Assembly: GCA_013204985.1 (NCBI GenBank)
Contig: JABMLG010000009.1
Coordinates: 124,001 to 188,000, forward strand
DNA from: Microbacteriaceae bacterium VKM Ac-2855
Lineage (GTDB): Bacteria > Actinomycetota > Actinomycetes > Actinomycetales > Microbacteriaceae
Direction: 5' to 3'
DNA: 64,000 nt
In this document: positions 18,373 through 27,602 of the stretch, in pieces
Layout: the number at the start of each line of letters is the position of its first letter
How positions within the stretch are numbered: position 1 is the first letter of the stretch
Notes under the pieces: generated by a model
Databases searched by the model: none
The model's input: only the letters and a program-made list of their open reading frames with translations
What the model was told of the DNA's origin: nothing
Position numbers and translations under genes: made by a program

Positions 18373-19035
18373 CTACTCGACCAACCCGTTCTCGTAGGCG
18401 AAGACGACCAGCTGCACCCGGTCGCGCAGGCCGAGCTTGCCGAGCACCCGGCTGATGTGCGTCTTCACCGTCGCCTCGCTGAGATACTCCGCTGCGGCGA
18501 TCTCCGTGTTGCTCAGCCCCCGCGCCGCGTGCGCGAAGATCTGCCGCTCTCGCTCGGTGAGCGTCGCGAACGATTCCGGAGTCTCCCGGCCTCCGCCCGC
18601 CCCGCCGAAGTGTTCGAAGAGTTCGCGCGTCGCGGATGCGGCGACGACCGCCGTGCCCGCGTGCACCGTGCGGATGGCGGCGAGCAGGAACTCGGGATCC
18701 GTGTCCTTGAGCAGGAACCCGCTCGCACCCGCCCGGATCGCACGCGCCGCGGACTCGTCGAGGTCGAACGTCGTCAGCACCAGGATGCGCGGAGCGGGTT
18801 CGGAGCGAGCGGCCGCCTCGGCCAGGATCCGCCGCGTCGAGTCGATGCCGTCGACGCCCGGCATCCGGATGTCCATCAGCACCACATCGGGTCGCTCCGC
18901 CGCCACCAGCGTCGCGCCCGCTCCCCCATCGGCTGCTTCGCCGACCACCTCGAGATCCGGCTGCGAAGAGATCAGCATGCGGATGCCGGCGCGGAAGAGC
19001 GCCTGGTCGTCGACCAGGACGATGCGGATGCTCAT
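18373..19035 (-). CDS. NarL/LuxR-family response regulator
   Basis: A 220-residue response regulator. The receiver domain has the acidic pair at Asp9-Asp10 and the phospho-acceptor Asp55 in VVLMDIRMPG; the C-terminal LuxR helix-turn-helix is LTERERQIFAHAARGLSNTEI followed by SEATVKTHISRVLGKLGL (about 155-205). ATG 19035 overlaps the kinase stop (ATGA), so the pair is made together. Target genes unknown. Confidence 0.95.
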   Translation of the reverse strand: MSIRIVLVDDQALFRAGIRMLISSQPDLEVVGEAADGGAGATLVAAERPDVVLMDIRMPGVDGIDSTRRILAEAAARSEPAPRILVLTTFDLDESAARAIRAGASGFLLKDTDPEFLLAAIRTVHAGTAVVAASATRELFEHFGGAGGGRETPESFATLTERERQIFAHAARGLSNTEIAAAEYLSEATVKTHISRVLGKLGLRDRVQLVVFAYENGLVE

Positions 19036-20714
19036 ACGGTGGAGTCTCCTTCGGTGCGGGTTCGGGGGAGTCGGGCTTCGACGACGAAGTCCTCGCCGTC
19101 GGGCTCCGCTCGCAGGCTACCCCCGGCGAGCAGCGCGCGTTCGCGCATCCCGACGAGACCATGGCCGCCAGGACGCAGCCCGGTGTCCGTCCGGCGGTTA
19201 CGGACGAGCAGCACCAACTCGTCGGCCTCAGCCCGGAGGGAGAGGGTCAGCGGCGCATCCCGCACCCCGTGCCGCAGAGCGTTCGTCGTCGCCTCCTGCG
19301 CTATGCGGAACAGCGCCAGACCCGCGCCGCGCGGCACGGCCGCGAGATCGACGCCGAGGTCGCGGACGACGCCGGGGCCGCTGGCGGCGACCGCGTCGAG
19401 CAGCCCCGGCAGATCGGCGGCGCCGGGTTGGGGGCCCGTCGCCTCGCTGTGGCGCAACTGGGCGAGCAGCTGCCGCACATCGCCCAGCGCATCCCGAGCC
19501 ACCGACGAGATGGTGTTGAGCGCCTCATCGGTCTGCTCCGGATGCGCGCTGCCGAGATACCGTGCGCCGTCGGCCTGCGCGATCACGACGGCCAGCGAAT
19601 GCGCGACGACGTCGTGCATGTCGCGCGCGATGGCATTGCGCTCCTCCACCGCGTCCAGCTCTCTCTGCGCGGCTGCACGGGCATCCTCCGCACGTTGTTG
19701 ACCCGCGCGACCTTGTTCGGCGATCCGGAAGACGCGGGCGAGAGCACCGGCCGTCCACGAGAGCCCGAGCACGGCCAGGGCGATGCCGAACATCAGCGCC
19801 AACGCTCGCAATCCGTCGAAGCCGGCGGAGAAGAAGGTGTCGCTCTGCGTCGCCGCGTTGTACAGACTGGCGACGAGCGCCCCCACGACCGCCGACACCG
19901 CACCGACGATCTGCCATCGGCGAGAACCGTAGGCGCCGACGGCGAAGAGCACGGCGAGGATCGCGACGTCCTGGAAGCCGGCCGGCTGGCCGAGGCCCAT
20001 CTGCGCGATGGCGCCGATCCAAGCGATGATGATCGCCCCGGCTGGATTTCGGCGGCGAACCGTGACCGCGACGGCGAAGATCACGATCGGGATGATCTCC
20101 GAGGTATCGCCGGAGAAGTTGGAGAAACCGATGACCGCGAGGTACAGAACCCCGTAGGCGGAATCCGAACCGGCGTTCATCGCGTCGAGTTCCCGACTGC
20201 CGGGCAGCCGCAGGGCGGCCGACGGGTCCTGACGCGCGCTGCGCCGACCGACCCACCAGAGCACGGCGAACGCAGTGACGAGCACCGCTGCTCCCCCGAG
20301 GCCCGCGACCGCCCGCAGCACAGAGGCGTCCTCGACCGGGGGGAAGAGCTCCATCGAGATCACGGGCAGCAGGACTCCGGCGACGATGAGGCCCGCCAGA
20401 GTGATCCGGCCGGTGAGCCGCCCACCGTAGCGGGCGGACGCCCAGGCGATGATCGCCCCGACGACGGCGATATCGATCTGCAGACCCGCCAGGGGGACCG
20501 TGATCGCTCCGCCGGAGCTGACTCCGAGCGCGGCGACGGGCCCCGCGATCGCCGGCAGGATCCGGACGAGGGCCACGGCCACGGCCAGCACCAGTCCACC
20601 GGGCAGCAGTTCGGGCCGCCCCTGCAGGAGGGCGACCACGACTTCGACAGCAGCGAACGCGGCGGCGATGATCGGGAAGGTCGCTACGCGATCGAGGAGG
20701 GAAGTGACGCGCAT
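19032..20714 (-). CDS. Two-component sensor histidine kinase with long membrane region
   Basis: A 560-residue kinase. The phospho-acceptor His367 sits in NAIARDMHDVVAHSL (HisKA_3 type); the ATPase N box is at EATTNALRHG (Asn478) and the G box at GGHGLVGM. The N-terminal 330 residues are almost all membrane: helices in 10-160, a loop rich in charged residues (160-185), then a second set from 190-330. Most NarL-type kinases have only one such set of four to five helices. No periplasmic sensor domain is visible. The ATG follows TAGCGT by six bases, suggesting a leaderless transcript. Confidence 0.93.
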   Translation of the reverse strand: MRVTSLLDRVATFPIIAAAFAAVEVVVALLQGRPELLPGGLVLAVAVALVRILPAIAGPVAALGVSSGGAITVPLAGLQIDIAVVGAIIAWASARYGGRLTGRITLAGLIVAGVLLPVISMELFPPVEDASVLRAVAGLGGAAVLVTAFAVLWWVGRRSARQDPSAALRLPGSRELDAMNAGSDSAYGVLYLAVIGFSNFSGDTSEIIPIVIFAVAVTVRRRNPAGAIIIAWIGAIAQMGLGQPAGFQDVAILAVLFAVGAYGSRRWQIVGAVSAVVGALVASLYNAATQSDTFFSAGFDGLRALALMFGIALAVLGLSWTAGALARVFRIAEQGRAGQQRAEDARAAAQRELDAVEERNAIARDMHDVVAHSLAVVIAQADGARYLGSAHPEQTDEALNTISSVARDALGDVRQLLAQLRHSEATGPQPGAADLPGLLDAVAASGPGVVRDLGVDLAAVPRGAGLALFRIAQEATTNALRHGVRDAPLTLSLRAEADELVLLVRNRRTDTGLRPGGHGLVGMRERALLAGGSLRAEPDGEDFVVEARLPRTRTEGDSTV

Positions 20715-20720
20715 CCTCTA

Positions 20721-20835
20721 ACGCTAGGCCGCCGAGCCCGAGCTGAGCGGTCGCCGGTACCGATCTCATCCGCTCGGCGCCGCGGTCATCCGCTGGATGT
20801 AGCCGGTACGTCGTGCCGATATGAGCGGCTAGCGT
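20721..20835. promoter_or_regulatory. Divergent promoter region with two TAGCGT -10 boxes
   Basis: On the minus strand TAGCGT (20721-20726) lies six bases before the kinase ATG; on the plus strand TAGCGT (20830-20835) lies seven bases before the SnoaL-like gene's ATG, with GGAGG inside that spacer. The identical hexamers suggest the same sigma factor. Confidence 0.5.
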
Positions 20836-20842
20836 CGGAGGC

Positions 20843-21199
20843 ATGTCAACGGAATCCATCACCGCCGAGTTCTTCGACCGGTACACCGCCGCCCTGCTCT
20901 CGCGCGACGCGCACGCCGTCGCGAGCCTCTACGCTGTGCCCGCGTTGATCCTCTTCCCGCAACAGTCGATCCCGGTGAGCGACGCGGGCCAGGCCGCCGC
21001 ATTCTTCGGAGAGGCTTTCACGCAGTACGAGGGGGTCACCTCGACGCGGGCCGAGGTCGCCGTCGCCGCCGAGAGCACCCACAGCATTTGGGCCGACGTG
21101 ACGTGGCATCACAGCAATGACACCACCGAGCACCACATGTACCAGTTGGTCTACGGCGCCGGCGGCTGGCGCATCGCCGTTCTCACCCCTCTGGCCTGA
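20843..21199 (+). CDS. SnoaL-like (NTF2-fold) protein
   Basis: A 118-residue single-domain protein of the DUF4440/SnoaL-like type: FFDRYTAALLSRDAHAVASLYA opening, ending in YQLVYGAGGWRIAVLTPLA. The cone-shaped NTF2 fold binds small molecules or acts as an enzyme in some members; the role here is unknown. It is divergent from the sensor kinase and convergent with era. Confidence 0.75.
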   Translation: MSTESITAEFFDRYTAALLSRDAHAVASLYAVPALILFPQQSIPVSDAGQAAAFFGEAFTQYEGVTSTRAEVAVAAESTHSIWADVTWHHSNDTTEHHMYQLVYGAGGWRIAVLTPLA

Positions 21200-21217
21200 G
21201 GCGACCCGATCCCCTGA

Positions 21218-22135
21218 TCAGAAACCGAGGCGTCCAAGCAGCTTCGGATCGCGCTGCCAATCCTTGGCGACCTTGACGCGGATCGACAGGAACACCTTCC
21301 GGCCCAGCAGCTTCTCGATCTGGGCGCGAGAGGTCTGGCCGACCTCCCGAAGTCGCTGGCCACCGTGGCCGATGATGATGCCCTTCTGGCTGTCGCGCTC
21401 CACGAAGACGTTCGCGTAGATGTCGATCAGCGAGCCGTCTTCGCGCTCGACCATGTCATCGATCGTGACCGCGAGCGAGTGCGGAAGCTCATCGGAGACA
21501 CCCTCGAGCGCCGCCTCACGGATGAACTCCGCGATGCGCGACTCGTTGTCCTCATCGGTCACCGCTTCGATCGGGTACAGAGCGGGCGATACGGGCATCA
21601 GCGCCAGGATCTCCGCCGCCAAGACATCGAGCTGCTCATCGGTCACGGCCGAGATCGGCACGATGGTGTTCCACTCGCGCAGCTCCTGCACTGCCAGGAG
21701 CTGCTTGGCCACGGCCTTCTTCGACGACAGATCGACCTTCGAGACGATCGCGACCTTCTTGGCCCGCGGGAACGCATCCAGCGATTCGTTGATGAAGCGA
21801 TCGCCGGGGCCGATCGGTTCGTCGGCCGGGAAGAGCATCCCGATCACATCGACGTCACCCAGCGTCGACGTGACCAGCGAGTTGAGGCGCTCGCCCAGCA
21901 GGGTACGTGGGCGATGGATGCCGGGGGTGTCCACCACGATGAGCTGACCGTCGCTTCGGTGCACGATGCCACGGATGGCGCGTCGTGTCGTCTGCGGTTT
22001 CGACGAGGTGATCGCGATCTTCTCGCCGACGAGGGCGTTCGTCAACGTGGACTTGCCCACGTTGGGCCGCCCGACGAACGAGACGAACCCGGCCCGGAAA
22101 GGGGCGGCGTCGCCCGTGGTGGACGTATCGGTCAT
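21218..22135 (-). CDS. era: GTPase Era
   Basis: A 305-residue ribosome-assembly GTPase that binds 16S rRNA near its 3' end. G1 is GRPNVGKST (22-30), G3 DTPGIH, G4 SKVD; the C-terminal KH domain has IGHGGQRLREVG. It ends the phoH-ybeY-CNNM-era set; its ATG overlaps the CNNM stop by four bases. YbeY and Era are known partners in small-subunit maturation, so the operon is coherent. Confidence 0.97.
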   Translation of the reverse strand: MTDTSTTGDAAPFRAGFVSFVGRPNVGKSTLTNALVGEKIAITSSKPQTTRRAIRGIVHRSDGQLIVVDTPGIHRPRTLLGERLNSLVTSTLGDVDVIGMLFPADEPIGPGDRFINESLDAFPRAKKVAIVSKVDLSSKKAVAKQLLAVQELREWNTIVPISAVTDEQLDVLAAEILALMPVSPALYPIEAVTDEDNESRIAEFIREAALEGVSDELPHSLAVTIDDMVEREDGSLIDIYANVFVERDSQKGIIIGHGGQRLREVGQTSRAQIEKLLGRKVFLSIRVKVAKDWQRDPKLLGRLGF

Positions 22136-23577
22136 CGTGGATCCTCGCTGTCGGAGCTGTCGGTACGGGTGTCGTCGAGGGCGGCGTCGGCAGAATCATC
22201 CGCCTTCTTCACCTTGCCGCTCTTCTTCTTCTTGGTGGGCTTCTCGCGGATCTCGGCCGCGTCGCTCTCCGCCGGCGGTTCGGTCTCCTCGATCACGGGG
22301 ATCGGTCCGGTGCCGTTCGTATCGAGCGGATAGTCGGGATCGCGTCGCACGAGCACGGTCGAGATGGTCCCTCGGCGCGGATCCGCGTGCTCGGCCTCGA
22401 GGATCACTCCTCCGACCGCCGCGGTCGCGCCGCGTTCGGGCAGACGTCCGTACGCCTTGGTGAGCAGACCTCCCACCGAGTCGACGTCGTCGTCGTCGAG
22501 CTCGAGGTCGAAGAGCTCGCCGAGTTCATCGGTCGCCAGACGCGCACTGACGCGATAGTGGCCCGGCTCGATCTCCTCGACGAGGCTCGCCTCGCGGTCG
22601 TACTCGTCGGAGATGTCGCCGACGAGTTCCTCGATCAGATCCTCCAGCGTGACCAAACCGGCGATGCCGCCGTACTCGTCCACCACCATCGCGAGATGGT
22701 TCGACTCGAGCTGCATCTGCCGCAGAGTGGCGTCCGCCTTCTTCGACTCGGGCACGAAGATGGCCGGCCGGGCCAGGTCGGCGACCGTGACGGAGGCGTC
22801 GGGCCGCTCGTAGGTGTAGCGCGCGACGTCGCGGAGATAGAGCACCCCGAGGACGTCGTCGGCGCTGTTGGCCACCACGGGGATGCGGGAGATCCCGCGA
22901 CTGAGCAGCAATCCCATGCCGGCTCCGACGGTCGCTGAGGACTCGATGGTGACCATGTCGGTGCGCGGCACCATCACCTCGCGCACGACCGTCTCGTTGA
23001 ATTCGAAGATCGAGTGGATGAGTTCGCGGTCGTCCTGCTCGAGCACCGACTGTTCGGTGGCCTCGTCGACCATGCTCAGCAGCTGCTCCTCCGAGGAGAA
23101 GCCGCCGGTGCGCGGGCTACCGGGAGTGACGCGGCTACCGAGCGCGACGAGGCCGGACGCGACCGGACCGAGCGCAACCCGAAGCAGGTGCGCGACGAAC
23201 GCGCTCGACTGCAGCACCGGGCGCGCGTGCGCGCGGCCCACACTGCGCGGGCTGGAGCCGACCAGGACGAACGACACGGCGGCCATGATGAGGATGGCGA
23301 CCAGGAGGCTGAGCCAGAGCTGATCGATCCAGGCGATCAGCACGGCGGTGACGAAGACGGCCGCCGTGGTCTCCGACACGATCCGCGCGAAGTTCACGAC
23401 GGTGACGTGCGGTCCGCCGTCCTCCGCGATCGCTCGAAGCGAGCGCGGGGTACGGCTGTGCTGCGCCATCTCGGCGATGTCGGCTCGGGAGAGCACGCTC
23501 AAAGCCGCGTCGGTAGCGGCGAACCAGCCACCGATGGCGACCAGCAGCAGGGCCGCGAAGAGCAGCTGGGCGATCAC
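22132..23577 (-). CDS. CNNM/CBS-domain membrane protein (hemolysin C/CorC-like)
   Basis: A 481-residue protein with an N-terminal CNNM transmembrane domain (1-170), two CBS domains ([14 protein letters not shown] and [18 protein letters not shown]), and a CorC_HlyC C-terminal domain. Homologues export or sense magnesium. After residue 430 comes a long charged tail with the run [13 protein letters not shown], probably disordered. The GTG start at 23577 overlaps the ybeY stop (GTGA). Longer versions of the frame overlap ybeY and are not credible. Confidence 0.92.
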   Translation of the reverse strand: MIAQLLFAALLLVAIGGWFAATDAALSVLSRADIAEMAQHSRTPRSLRAIAEDGGPHVTVVNFARIVSETTAAVFVTAVLIAWIDQLWLSLLVAILIMAAVSFVLVGSSPRSVGRAHARPVLQSSAFVAHLLRVALGPVASGLVALGSRVTPGSPRTGGFSSEEQLLSMVDEATEQSVLEQDDRELIHSIFEFNETVVREVMVPRTDMVTIESSATVGAGMGLLLSRGISRIPVVANSADDVLGVLYLRDVARYTYERPDASVTVADLARPAIFVPESKKADATLRQMQLESNHLAMVVDEYGGIAGLVTLEDLIEELVGDISDEYDREASLVEEIEPGHYRVSARLATDELGELFDLELDDDDVDSVGGLLTKAYGRLPERGATAAVGGVILEAEHADPRRGTISTVLVRRDPDYPLDTNGTGPIPVIEETEPPAESDAAEIREKPTKKKKSGKVKKADDSADAALDDTRTDSSDSEDPR

Positions 23578-24035
23578 CGTCGGCGTTCGTTGATGTGGAA
23601 GCCGACGAGGATGTCGCGCTGGATGCCGAACATCTCGCGCTCCTCCTCCGGCTCCGCATGGTCGAAGCCGAGCAGGTGCAGGAGTCCGTGAGCGGTGAGG
23701 AGTTGGAGCTCGTCGAGCGTCGAGTGGCCGGCCTGTTCGGCCTGGCCCATGGCGACCTGCGGACACAGCACGATGTCGCCCAGGAGACCGGCCGGGGTCT
23801 GTTCGTCCTCCGTGCCGGGGCGGAGTTCATCCATCGGGAAGCTGAGCACATCGGTCGGACCCGGCTCGTCCATCCACTGCACGTGGAGCTGCTCCATCGC
23901 GCCTTCGTCGACCAGCACGATCGCCAGCTCGGCGTCGGGGTGCACGTGCAGCGTGTCCAGCGCGTACGTGGCCAGGCGCAGGATGGCGGCCTCGTCGACC
24001 GGGACGGCCGACTCGTTGTTGATCTCGATGCTCAC
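23574..24035 (-). CDS. ybeY: Endoribonuclease YbeY (16S rRNA maturation)
   Basis: A 153-residue zinc-dependent RNase required for 16S rRNA 3' processing and ribosome quality control. The metal site [11 protein letters not shown] (His-X3-His-X5-His) is intact and followed by the acidic EPEEEREMF. It lies 51 bases after phoH and overlaps the CNNM gene, the classical phoH-ybeY-CNNM-era order. Confidence 0.96.
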   Translation of the reverse strand: MSIEINNESAVPVDEAAILRLATYALDTLHVHPDAELAIVLVDEGAMEQLHVQWMDEPGPTDVLSFPMDELRPGTEDEQTPAGLLGDIVLCPQVAMGQAEQAGHSTLDELQLLTAHGLLHLLGFDHAEPEEEREMFGIQRDILVGFHINERRR

Positions 24036-24086
24036 AGGTGGTGGGGATCCTTCTCGGGTCGCGGAGTCTGTCGGGGTGCGGCCGCG

Positions 24087-25181
24087 CTAGGAGCGCGGAC
24101 CCTTGGGCTGGTGGTCGCGCGGGCCCTGCCCGCGCCTTTCGGCACGGTTCGCGAACTCCCGAGCCTGCTCCCGCTCGAAGTGCGCCGCCTGCTTCTGCTG
24201 GTCGTACTCCGTGTACGCGTCGACGATGCGACCGACGAGCGAGTGCCGCACGACGTCGTCGCTCGTGAGTCGCGTGAAGTGGATGTCATCGATCCCGTCG
24301 AGGACCCGGGTCACCAGGCGCAGACCACTGGAGCCGGTGGGGAGGTCGATCTGCGTGATGTCGCCGGTGACGACCATCTTCGAGCCGAAACCGAGGCGGG
24401 TGAGGAACATCTTCATCTGCTCGGGGGTCGTGTTCTGCGCCTCGTCGAGAACGATGAACGAGTTGTTCAGCGTACGACCGCGCATGTATGCCAGTGGTGC
24501 GACCTCGATGGTGCCGGCTGCGAGCAGCTTCGGCACGATCTCGGGGTCCATCATCTCGTTCAGGGCGTCGTACAACGGTCGCAGGTACGGGTCGATCTTG
24601 TCGGTGAGAGTGCCCGGCAGGTAGCCGAGCCGCTCCCCCGCCTCGACGGCCGGCCGGGTGAGGATGATGCGGTCGACCTCCTTGCGCTGCAAGGACTGCA
24701 CCGCCTTGGCCATCGCGAGATACGTCTTGCCGGTGCCGGCGGGGCCGATGCCGAAGACGATCGTCGACTCGTCGATCGCATCGACGTAGTCCTTCTGACC
24801 GAGGGTCTTGGGCCGCACGCTCTTGCCGCGCGCGGTCAGGATCGCCTGGCCGAACGCCTCAGCCGGGGTCATCGAGCCGCCCGCGTTCAGGATCCGCGCC
24901 GACTCCTGCACCTCGGAGGGCTCCAAGTCGTGTCCGTTCTTCGTCATGAGCACCAGTTCCTCCACCAGCCGTCGGGCCGGACGCAGTTGTCCGGCCTCGC
25001 CCGTCAGGGTCACTTCGTTGCCGCGTACGTGCACCTGCACGAGCGGGAATTGTCGTTCGACCGTCTTGATCAAGCGGTCTTGGGGTCCGAGGAGCCGAAC
25101 CATCGCGACGCCGTCGACCGTGATCACGGCGGTCTCGATATCGGGGAGCAGCGGGCCGGGCCCGCTCGCGTCAGAGGGCAA
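24087..25181 (-). CDS. phoH: PhoH-like ATPase
   Basis: A 364-residue RNA-helicase-like P-loop ATPase. Walker A GPAGTGKT and the extended Walker B FIVLDEAQNTTPEQMK are complete; the basic tail is typical. The likely start is TTG at 25181, which has GGAAGG five bases upstream and overlaps the HIT gene's stop by 11 bases; upstream codons run inside the HIT gene. A GTG or ATG further in would lose conserved N-terminal residues. Confidence 0.92.
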   Translation of the reverse strand: MPSDASGPGPLLPDIETAVITVDGVAMVRLLGPQDRLIKTVERQFPLVQVHVRGNEVTLTGEAGQLRPARRLVEELVLMTKNGHDLEPSEVQESARILNAGGSMTPAEAFGQAILTARGKSVRPKTLGQKDYVDAIDESTIVFGIGPAGTGKTYLAMAKAVQSLQRKEVDRIILTRPAVEAGERLGYLPGTLTDKIDPYLRPLYDALNEMMDPEIVPKLLAAGTIEVAPLAYMRGRTLNNSFIVLDEAQNTTPEQMKMFLTRLGFGSKMVVTGDITQIDLPTGSSGLRLVTRVLDGIDDIHFTRLTSDDVVRHSLVGRIVDAYTEYDQQKQAAHFEREQAREFANRAERRGQGPRDHQPKGPRS

Positions 25182-25518
25182 GATCGCCTTCCGAGTGGCC
25201 GCCACCGAGGACGTGAGCGTGCACGTGGAAGACGGTCTGGCCCGCATCCGCTCCGGTGTTGAAGACGAGCCGGAACTGACCGTCGACGCGGTCGTCCGCG
25301 ATGGACTGTGCCGTCGCGACGATCTCGGCGAGCAGGGATGGATCGCCGGCAGCGAGCTCGGCGACGTTCGTGTACTCCTGCGTCTTGGGGAAGACGAGGA
25401 TGTGCACGGGGGCCTTGGGAGCGATGTCCTGGATCGCCAGCACGCGGTCGTTCTCGAACACCACGTCGGCGGGGATCTCGCGGTTGGCGATGCGCGTGAA
25501 GATCGTGGCTTCGGTCAT
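25171..25518 (-). CDS. HIT-family nucleotide-binding hydrolase
   Basis: A 115-residue histidine-triad protein. The catalytic triad is in TVFHVHAHVLGG (His-X-His-X-His) and the N-terminal IFTRIANREIPADVVFENDRV is typical of HINT-type AMP-lysine hydrolases. The ATG at 25518 is six bases after TACCCT with no Shine-Dalgarno, so the transcript is probably leaderless and would head the HIT-phoH-ybeY-CNNM-era series. Confidence 0.94.
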   Translation of the reverse strand: MTEATIFTRIANREIPADVVFENDRVLAIQDIAPKAPVHILVFPKTQEYTNVAELAAGDPSLLAEIVATAQSIADDRVDGQFRLVFNTGADAGQTVFHVHAHVLGGGHSEGDLAL

Positions 25519-25524
25519 GTCTTC

Positions 25525-25530
25525 AGGGTA
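25525..25530 (-). promoter_or_regulatory. HIT gene -10 box, leaderless layout
   Basis: TACCCT on the minus strand, six bases before the ATG at 25518. Confidence 0.45.
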
Positions 25531-25585
25531 CCGTCCGGTACCGACACCGGGGCGGAGTTTCGCCCTCGGCACTCGTGCACGGGTC

Positions 25586-26320
25586 TCACCAGCGGCCGAG
25601 CGCCGCCGAGAGCACGGCGATCGCGGCGGGGCCCGCCGTCGAGGTGCGCAAGACGTTCGTGCCCATCCGCACGAGTTCGGCACCCGCGGCGGTCAACAGC
25701 TCGAGCTCGTCGGCGGCGACGCCGCCCTCCGGACCCACGACCAGCAGCAGGTCGCGATCGTCGAAGCTCAGCGAGGTGAGAGCAGCGGATGCGCTGGGCT
25801 CGAGCACGAGGATCCGCTCACCGCGCGCGGCCAGCTGCTTCGTCGACACGATCGGCACCACCCCGGGCACCCACCCGCGCAGGGACTGCTTGCTGGCCTC
25901 ACGGACGATCGATGCCCAGCGCTCGCGGCCCTTGGCCTCCTTCGGGCCTGTCCAGCGCGAGACCGAGCGGGCGGCTTGCCAGGGCACGATCTCGTCGACG
26001 CCGAGCTCGGTCGCCGCCTGGACCGCGAGTTCGTCGCGGTCGCCCTTGGCTAGTGCCTGGGCGAGGACGAGGCGCGGCGCCGCGGCCGCGACCGTCTCGA
26101 CGGAGTCGACTCTCAGCTCGAGCCGGGCCGGCGCCGCATCCGTGACGGTGGCGGTGGCGGTTGCGATGAGGCCACGACCGTCGCCCACGCGGATGCTCTC
26201 GCCTGCGCGGATGCGGCTCACGGTGGCCGCGTGTCGCGCCTCCGCACCGGTCAGCACGAGGGTGCCGCCGGCGACGAACGCCGCGGTGTCGAGCGTCTCG
26301 TCGATGTAGTGGTGCGCCAT
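25586..26320 (-). CDS. rsmE: 16S rRNA m3U1498 methyltransferase
   Basis: A 244-residue SPOUT methyltransferase. The N-terminal PUA-like part (TLVLTGAEARHAATVSRIRAG) and the C-terminal knot motifs LLLVVGPEGGVAADELELL and MGTNVLRTSTAGPAAIAVL are clear. It modifies the decoding centre of the small subunit using S-adenosylmethionine. It sits between the HIT gene and dnaJ on the same strand, separated from dnaJ by a hairpin. Confidence 0.95.
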   Translation of the reverse strand: MAHHYIDETLDTAAFVAGGTLVLTGAEARHAATVSRIRAGESIRVGDGRGLIATATATVTDAAPARLELRVDSVETVAAAAPRLVLAQALAKGDRDELAVQAATELGVDEIVPWQAARSVSRWTGPKEAKGRERWASIVREASKQSLRGWVPGVVPIVSTKQLAARGERILVLEPSASAALTSLSFDDRDLLLVVGPEGGVAADELELLTAAGAELVRMGTNVLRTSTAGPAAIAVLSAALGRW

Positions 26321-26346
26321 CCGGCGCCTCCCTTCGAACTGTCGAC

Positions 26347-26408
26347 GCCCGGGTCATCACGAACCGTCCCTCAACCGGCGGAAACGGACGGGATGCGACC
26401 ACCCGGGC
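26347..26408 (-). terminator. Nested hairpin after dnaJ, related to the 94-bp units
   Basis: The outer arms GCCCGGGT (26347-26354) and ACCCGGGC (26401-26408) and the inner arms CCGTCC (26364-26369) and GGACGG (26386-26391) make a forked stem after the dnaJ stop. From 26348 to 26369 it matches 18 of 22 bases of the array unit's left arm with its CCCGGG lead-in. Confidence 0.6.
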
Positions 26409-26421
26409 TCAGTGCCTCGGC

Positions 26422-27531
26422 CTAGCCGAGGAAGCGGTCGCGCAGCTTCGAGAAGAGGCCCTGCTGGAAGTGGGTCAGCGCCGGCTTGGCGGGCTTGTAG
26501 TGCTGCGAGAACTCGGTGATCAGTTCGCGCTCGCGATGACCGAGCTTGGTCGGTGTGACCACCTGGATGCCGACCCGGAGGTCGCCGCGACCGGTGCCGC
26601 GCAGGCGGGTGACGCCGCGCGACTTGATCGTGACGATCTCGGCGCTCTGGGTGCCCGGCTTGATCTCGATCTCGATGTCGCCGTCGAGCGCCTTGAGCGT
26701 CGTGGTCGAGCCGAGGATCGCATCCGTCATCTGCACCTCGAGGGTGCAGAGCAGGTCGTCACCGTTGCGGCTGAAGATGTCGTGGTGCTTGACCTTGATC
26801 TCGAGGTAGAGGTCACCGCTCGGCCCGCCCGCCGGGCCGACCTCGCCACTGCCCGGCATCTGCAGACGCAGACCGGTGTCGACACCGGCCGGGATGTCGA
26901 CCGGGATGGTACGGCGCGCGCGGACGCGACCCTGACCCTGGCAGGTGGAGCACGGCGTGGCGATCACAGTGCCGTAGCCGCGGCAGGTGCCGCAGGGGCT
27001 GGAGGTCATCACATTGCCCAGCAGCGAGCGGACCGTGCGCTGGATCTGGCCGGAGCCGTGGCAGATGTCGCAGGTGACGGGCGAGGTGCCCGGCTGGCAG
27101 CACGAACCCTGGCAGGTCTCGCAGAGAACGGCCGTGTCGACCTCGAGCTCGCGATGCGCCCCGAAGATCACCTCGTCCAACGAGACCTCTACGCGCAGCA
27201 GCGCGTCCTGGCCGCGCTCGCGACGCGAGCGTGGACCGCGCGAGTTGCCACCGCCGCCCTGCCCGAAGAACGTCTCGAAGATGTCGCCGAAGCCACCGAA
27301 ACCCTGCGCGCCACCGAGGCCGCCGTCCTGCGGACCGCGGTCGTACTGTTGCCGCTGCTGCGGGTCGCTGAGCACGTCGTACGCGTGCGTGACGAGCTTG
27401 AATCGCTCGGAGGCGTCCGCACTCGGATTGACGTCGGGGTGCAGCTCGCGCGCGAGGCGACGGTACGCCTTCTTGATCGCGTCGGGGGTGGCGTCGCGCT
27501 CGACGCCCAGCACTTCGTAGTGATCGGCCAC
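26422..27531 (-). CDS. dnaJ: Molecular chaperone DnaJ
   Basis: A 369-residue type I J-protein that delivers clients to DnaK. The J domain (1-70) has the HPD motif in [10 protein letters not shown], followed by a Gly-rich stretch, four Cys repeats (about 135-200) and the C-terminal client-binding domains. The first zinc repeat reads CETCQGSC, with Cys where the family has Gly; the other three are normal. It follows hrcA on the same strand, the arrangement of the HrcA-linked DnaJ copy in actinobacteria. Confidence 0.95.
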   Translation of the reverse strand: MADHYEVLGVERDATPDAIKKAYRRLARELHPDVNPSADASERFKLVTHAYDVLSDPQQRQQYDRGPQDGGLGGAQGFGGFGDIFETFFGQGGGGNSRGPRSRRERGQDALLRVEVSLDEVIFGAHRELEVDTAVLCETCQGSCCQPGTSPVTCDICHGSGQIQRTVRSLLGNVMTSSPCGTCRGYGTVIATPCSTCQGQGRVRARRTIPVDIPAGVDTGLRLQMPGSGEVGPAGGPSGDLYLEIKVKHHDIFSRNGDDLLCTLEVQMTDAILGSTTTLKALDGDIEIEIKPGTQSAEIVTIKSRGVTRLRGTGRGDLRVGIQVVTPTKLGHRERELITEFSQHYKPAKPALTHFQQGLFSKLRDRFLG

Positions 27532-27602
27532 GGGTGGCTTCGTCCTCTGTTCGTGGTTCGAATGATGTGGAATGCGACCGGATGGGTCGCGCGGACTCTC
27601 GG

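Noticed and set aside
27540-27570. tRNA-like GTTCGAAT between dnaJ and hrcA
   Set aside because: Only the T-loop-like bases are present; no acceptor or anticodon stems can be drawn.
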